From contig NZ_AXCW01000005.1 in assembly GCF_000603945.1 (NCBI RefSeq), forward strand, positions 1 through 53,775: a stretch of DNA of 53,775 nt, read 5' to 3'. A program made the translations under genes and the position numbers. The notes beneath the pieces were generated by a model, which saw only the letters and a list, made by a program, of their open reading frames with translations, searched no databases and was not told the DNA's origin. The stretch's first letter is position 1. Every line of letters starts with the position of its first letter. Origin of the DNA: Actinotalea ferrariae CF5-4. GTDB lineage: Bacteria > Actinomycetota > Actinomycetes > Actinomycetales > Cellulomonadaceae. Of the stretch, positions 51,053 to 53,775 are shown piece after piece.

Positions 51053-52306
51053 GTGTCCATCGCCCTGCGGTACGCCGCCCGGTCCGACGTGGGACTCGTG
51101 CGCGCCAAGAACGACGACTCCGGCTACGCCGGGCCCCACCTGCTCGTCGTCGCCGACGGCATGGGCGGCCACGCGGGCGGCGACGTCGCGTCCTCGGTCG
51201 CCGTCGCGCACCTGGCCCCGCTCGACGACGAGGCCCACGGCCCCGACGACGCCCTGGCGGAGCTGACGCGCGCGCTGTCCGCCGCGCACCGGGAGCTGCT
51301 CGCCCGCGCCGACGCCGAGCCCGAGCTCGCGGGCCTCGGCACCACCGTCACCGCGCTGCTGCGCTCGGGCAACAAGCTCGCCATGGCGCACATCGGCGAC
51401 TCCCGCGCCTACCTGCTGCGCGACGGCCGGCTGGCCCAGGTGACCACGGACCACTCCTTCGTCCAGCACCTCGTCAGCACGGGCAAGATCACCGCCGAGG
51501 AGGCCGAGCACCACCCCCAGCGGTCGGTGCTCCTGCGCGTCCTGGGCGACTTCGACATGGACATCGCCCCGGACATGTCGGTCCGCGAGGCGCGTCCCGG
51601 GGACCGCTGGCTGCTCTGCTCGGACGGCCTGTCCGGCGTGGTCTCCGCCGAGACGCTCGCCACGACGCTCCTGGAGCTCACGGACGTCGACGCCTGCGCC
51701 GACCAGCTCGTGCGCCTCGCCCTGCGCGGTGGCGGCCCCGACAACATCACGGTCGTCGTGGGCGACGTCGTCGAGGTCGACGACCTGCCCGACGGCGCCG
51801 CGCCCTCCACGACCTCCGCCGTCGTCGGCGCCGCGGCCAAGGACCGGAAGCGCCCGACCGTCGGGGGCGAGGGCGCCGCCGCGCGGGCCGCCCAGATGTC
51901 CGCCCAGGCCCGGTCCCGGCCGGTCGAGGGCGCCGCACCCGTCCCGGTGCGCCCCGTCCGCGAGGACGAGGAGGAGGCCGACCCCTCGCCACTGCGCCGC
52001 CGGCTCGCCGTGCTCGCCGCGGCCGTCGTCGTCCTCGGCGTGGTGGCGACCGCCGCCTGGCTCGGCTACCGGTGGACCCAGCAGCAGTACTACGTGGGCG
52101 TGGACGACGACCGGGTCGCGATCTACCAGGGCATCCCGCAGAGCGTCGCGGGGTTCGAGCTCTCGGAGGTCGTCGAGACGACGGACATCCGGGTCGAGGA
52201 CCTGCCGGGCTTCGTCCGCGACCGGCTGGACCAGACCATCCCGGCGGACGACCTGCGGCACGCACGCGAGCGCGCCGCCTCGCTCGAGCCGGACGCGGGC
52301 GCATGA
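51053..52306 (+). CDS. pstP: PP2C-family Ser/Thr phosphatase PstP
   Basis: 417 residues from GTG. Catalytic PP2C domain (1-235): RSDVGLVRAKNDDSGYAGPH, VVADGMGGHAGGDVASSVAV, GLGTTVTALL, MAHIGDSRAYLLRDGRLAQV, TTDHSFVQHL, WLLCSDGLSGVVS, GGGPDNITVVVGDVVEVDD; the metal-binding Asp residues are all present. A disordered linker leads to one membrane span (LAVLAAAVVVLGVVATAAWL) and a small extracellular domain (QQYYVGVDDDRVAIYQGIPQ). It reverses PknA/PknB phosphorylation of growth and division proteins. Confidence 0.95.
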   Translation: MSIALRYAARSDVGLVRAKNDDSGYAGPHLLVVADGMGGHAGGDVASSVAVAHLAPLDDEAHGPDDALAELTRALSAAHRELLARADAEPELAGLGTTVTALLRSGNKLAMAHIGDSRAYLLRDGRLAQVTTDHSFVQHLVSTGKITAEEAEHHPQRSVLLRVLGDFDMDIAPDMSVREARPGDRWLLCSDGLSGVVSAETLATTLLELTDVDACADQLVRLALRGGGPDNITVVVGDVVEVDDLPDGAAPSTTSAVVGAAAKDRKRPTVGGEGAAARAAQMSAQARSRPVEGAAPVPVRPVREDEEEADPSPLRRRLAVLAAAVVVLGVVATAAWLGYRWTQQQYYVGVDDDRVAIYQGIPQSVAGFELSEVVETTDIRVEDLPGFVRDRLDQTIPADDLRHARERAASLEPDAGA

Positions 52307-52343
52307 CGGCTCCCGCCCGCACGACGGGTCGGGAGGTGATCGC

Positions 52344-53775
52344 GTGGCCACGGTGATCCCGTACCGGGCCCGGCCCGGTCGCCACCTCGAGCTGCTGCTC
52401 CTCGTCCCCGCGCTCCTGCTCGGCGTCGGCGCCTACGCGCTCGTGGGCCTGGCGACCCAGGACGCCGTGCCGGCCGGCATCACGGGCTACGCCGTCGGCC
52501 TGACGGGCCTGGCCCTGGGCATGCACCTCGTGCTCCGCTGGCGCGCCCCGTACGCCGACCCGGTGCTCCTGCCGGTCGTCGTCGCGCTCAACGGCATCGG
52601 GCTGGCCATGATCTACCGGCTCGACATCGCCTACGCGCTGCGCGGCCGCGAGACGGACTTCGCGGCGCGCCAGCTCGCGTGGACCGCCCTCGCGGTCGTC
52701 CTCGCGGCGCTCGTCCTCGTCGTCCTGCGGGACCACCGCACGCTCCGCCGCTACACCTACACCGCGATGGTGGTCGGCCTCGTCCTCATCGTGCTGCCCC
52801 TGGTCCCCGGACTCGGCACGCAGATCAACGGTGCGCAGATCTGGATCCGCGTGGCCGGCTTCTCGTTCCAGCCCGCGGAAGTCGGCAAGATCGTCCTCGC
52901 GACGTTCTTCGCCGGCTACCTCGTCACGACCCGCGACACCCTCGCGCTGGCCGGCCCCCGCGTCCTGGGCCTGCAGCTCCCGCGCCCCCGCGACCTCGGG
53001 CCCATCCTCCTGGCCTGGGCCGCGTCGCTGGCGGTGCTGGTCTTCCAGCGCGACCTCGGCACGTCGCTGCTCTTCTTCGGGCTGTTCGTCGCGATGCTCT
53101 ACCTCGCGACCGAGCGGCTCAGCTGGGTCGTCATCGGCCTGGGCCTGTTCGCGGGCGGCGCGGTCCTCGCCGCGAACGTCTTCTCCCACGTCGACCAGCG
53201 CTTCCAGGCCTGGACGAACGCCTTCGACGACGACGTGTTCAACGCCTCCCCGGGCGGGTCCGGGCAGCTCGTGCGCGGCCTGTTCGGCATGGCCAACGGC
53301 GGGCTCATGGGCACCGGCTGGGGCGAGGGCCGCCCGGACCTCGTGCCCTTCGCCGAGTCCGACTTCATCGTCGCCTCCCTCGGCGAGGAGCTGGGCCTCA
53401 CCGGCCTGCTCGCGCTCCTCCTGGCCTACCTCGTCGTGGCCCAGCGGGGGCTGCGGACCGCCATCGGCGTGCGCGACGGCTTCGGCAAGCTGCTGGCCGG
53501 CGGCCTGTCGTTCGTCGTGGCGTTCCAGTGCTTCGTCGTCGTCGGGGGGGTGACGCGGCTCATCCCGCTCACCGGCCTGACCATGCCGTTCCTGGCCTAC
53601 GGCGGCTCGTCCCTGCTCGCCAACTGGGTGATCGTCGCGCTGCTGCTGCGCATCTCCGACAGCGCCCGCCGCCCGACGGCCGACGCCGTGCGCGGCCCGG
53701 CCGCGATGCCGCCGGGGATCGACGACGACGCCCCGCGTGCCGAGCGGCGCGGTGACCGGTGGCGGCGGGCCGGCC
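52344..53775 (+). CDS. SEDS-family peptidoglycan glycosyltransferase (FtsW/RodA), 3' end outside the window
   Basis: At least 477 residues from GTG 52344, set by GGGAGGTGA just upstream. Multiple spans: HLELLLLVPALLLGVGAYAL, AWTALAVVLAALVLVVLRDH, TAMVVGLVLIVLPLVPGLGT. SEDS landmarks: GAQIWIRVAGFSFQPAEVGK, LVFQRDLGTSLLFFGLFVAM, GLFGMANGGLMGTGWGEGRP, DFIVASLGEELGLTG and LIPLTGLTMPFLAYGGSSLL. In this operon the SEDS protein polymerises glycan chains with the PBP encoded next. A basic, acidic-patched tail runs to the window edge. Position after pstP fits RodA of the elongation set; sequence alone does not separate it from FtsW here. Confidence 0.92.
   Translation, partial: MATVIPYRARPGRHLELLLLVPALLLGVGAYALVGLATQDAVPAGITGYAVGLTGLALGMHLVLRWRAPYADPVLLPVVVALNGIGLAMIYRLDIAYALRGRETDFAARQLAWTALAVVLAALVLVVLRDHRTLRRYTYTAMVVGLVLIVLPLVPGLGTQINGAQIWIRVAGFSFQPAEVGKIVLATFFAGYLVTTRDTLALAGPRVLGLQLPRPRDLGPILLAWAASLAVLVFQRDLGTSLLFFGLFVAMLYLATERLSWVVIGLGLFAGGAVLAANVFSHVDQRFQAWTNAFDDDVFNASPGGSGQLVRGLFGMANGGLMGTGWGEGRPDLVPFAESDFIVASLGEELGLTGLLALLLAYLVVAQRGLRTAIGVRDGFGKLLAGGLSFVVAFQCFVVVGGVTRLIPLTGLTMPFLAYGGSSLLANWVIVALLLRISDSARRPTADAVRGPAAMPPGIDDDAPRAERRGDRWRRAG

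Overview
The window is high-GC DNA from a motile, saccharolytic actinobacterium. Gene order and content (che and flagellar genes with a FliA/WhiG-type sigma factor, GH36/GH42 galactoside operon, fhaA-fhaB-pstP-ftsW/rodA block beside tRNA-Leu(CAG)) suggest Cellulomonas or a close relative in Micrococcales; this is an inference from content, not a database match.

Layout. (1) 1-9.2 kb is motility: cheB (cut by the window edge), cheW and a cheA that has lost its phosphotransfer (P1) end next to a block of ~120-bp tandem hairpin repeats, all on the minus strand; then the flagellar sigma gene and, divergently, flgN-flgK-flgL-fliW plus an EAL-like/HDOD signalling gene. A CRP/GlxR-type palindrome sits between the divergent flagellar units. 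(2) 9.2-15.8 kb holds mixed housekeeping genes: aldo-keto reductase, FrnE-like DsbA protein with a coupled Pro/Ala repeat microprotein, a frameshifted winged-helix gene, a lipoprotein, a RibD/DHFR-like reductase, and a DUF222-HNH gene whose start codon lies inside an SOS (LexA) box. (3) 15.9-25.0 kb is a galactoside operon: GH42 beta-galactosidase, two sugar permeases, a binding lipoprotein and GH36 alpha-galactosidase, divergent from a LacI regulator with two copies of an 18-bp operator between them. (4) 25.1-33.4 kb holds an archaeal-type FBP aldolase/phosphatase homologue lacking the Schiff-base lysine, an AspT/YidE-like transporter, a SemiSWEET, a MarR/aldo-keto reductase pair, and a coupled RsbQ hydrolase + PAS-GAF-GGDEF-EAL pair. 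(5) 33.66-49.48 kb is a genomic island: 19 bp of the 3' end of tRNA-Leu(CAG) is duplicated at its far end, and similar 13-bp-stem hairpins lie at both edges. It carries a defence-type operon (type ISP restriction-modification gene, DUF262-DUF1524 nuclease, HIRAN/Zn-finger/PD-(D/E)XK protein), an EcsC protein and an unknown gene. The type ISP gene is cut at its 5' end near the tRNA and split by a ~4.9-kb foreign segment carrying truncated hutU, frameshifted hutH, an IclR regulator and a three-gene membrane redox module. (6) 49.8 kb to the end is the conserved FHA/PP2C/SEDS cell-growth operon.

Cautions: at least four single-base frameshifts occur (cheA, winged-helix gene, hutH twice), so indel errors in the source sequence are a live alternative to true pseudogenes. 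No integrase, transposase, CRISPR array or rRNA was recognised.
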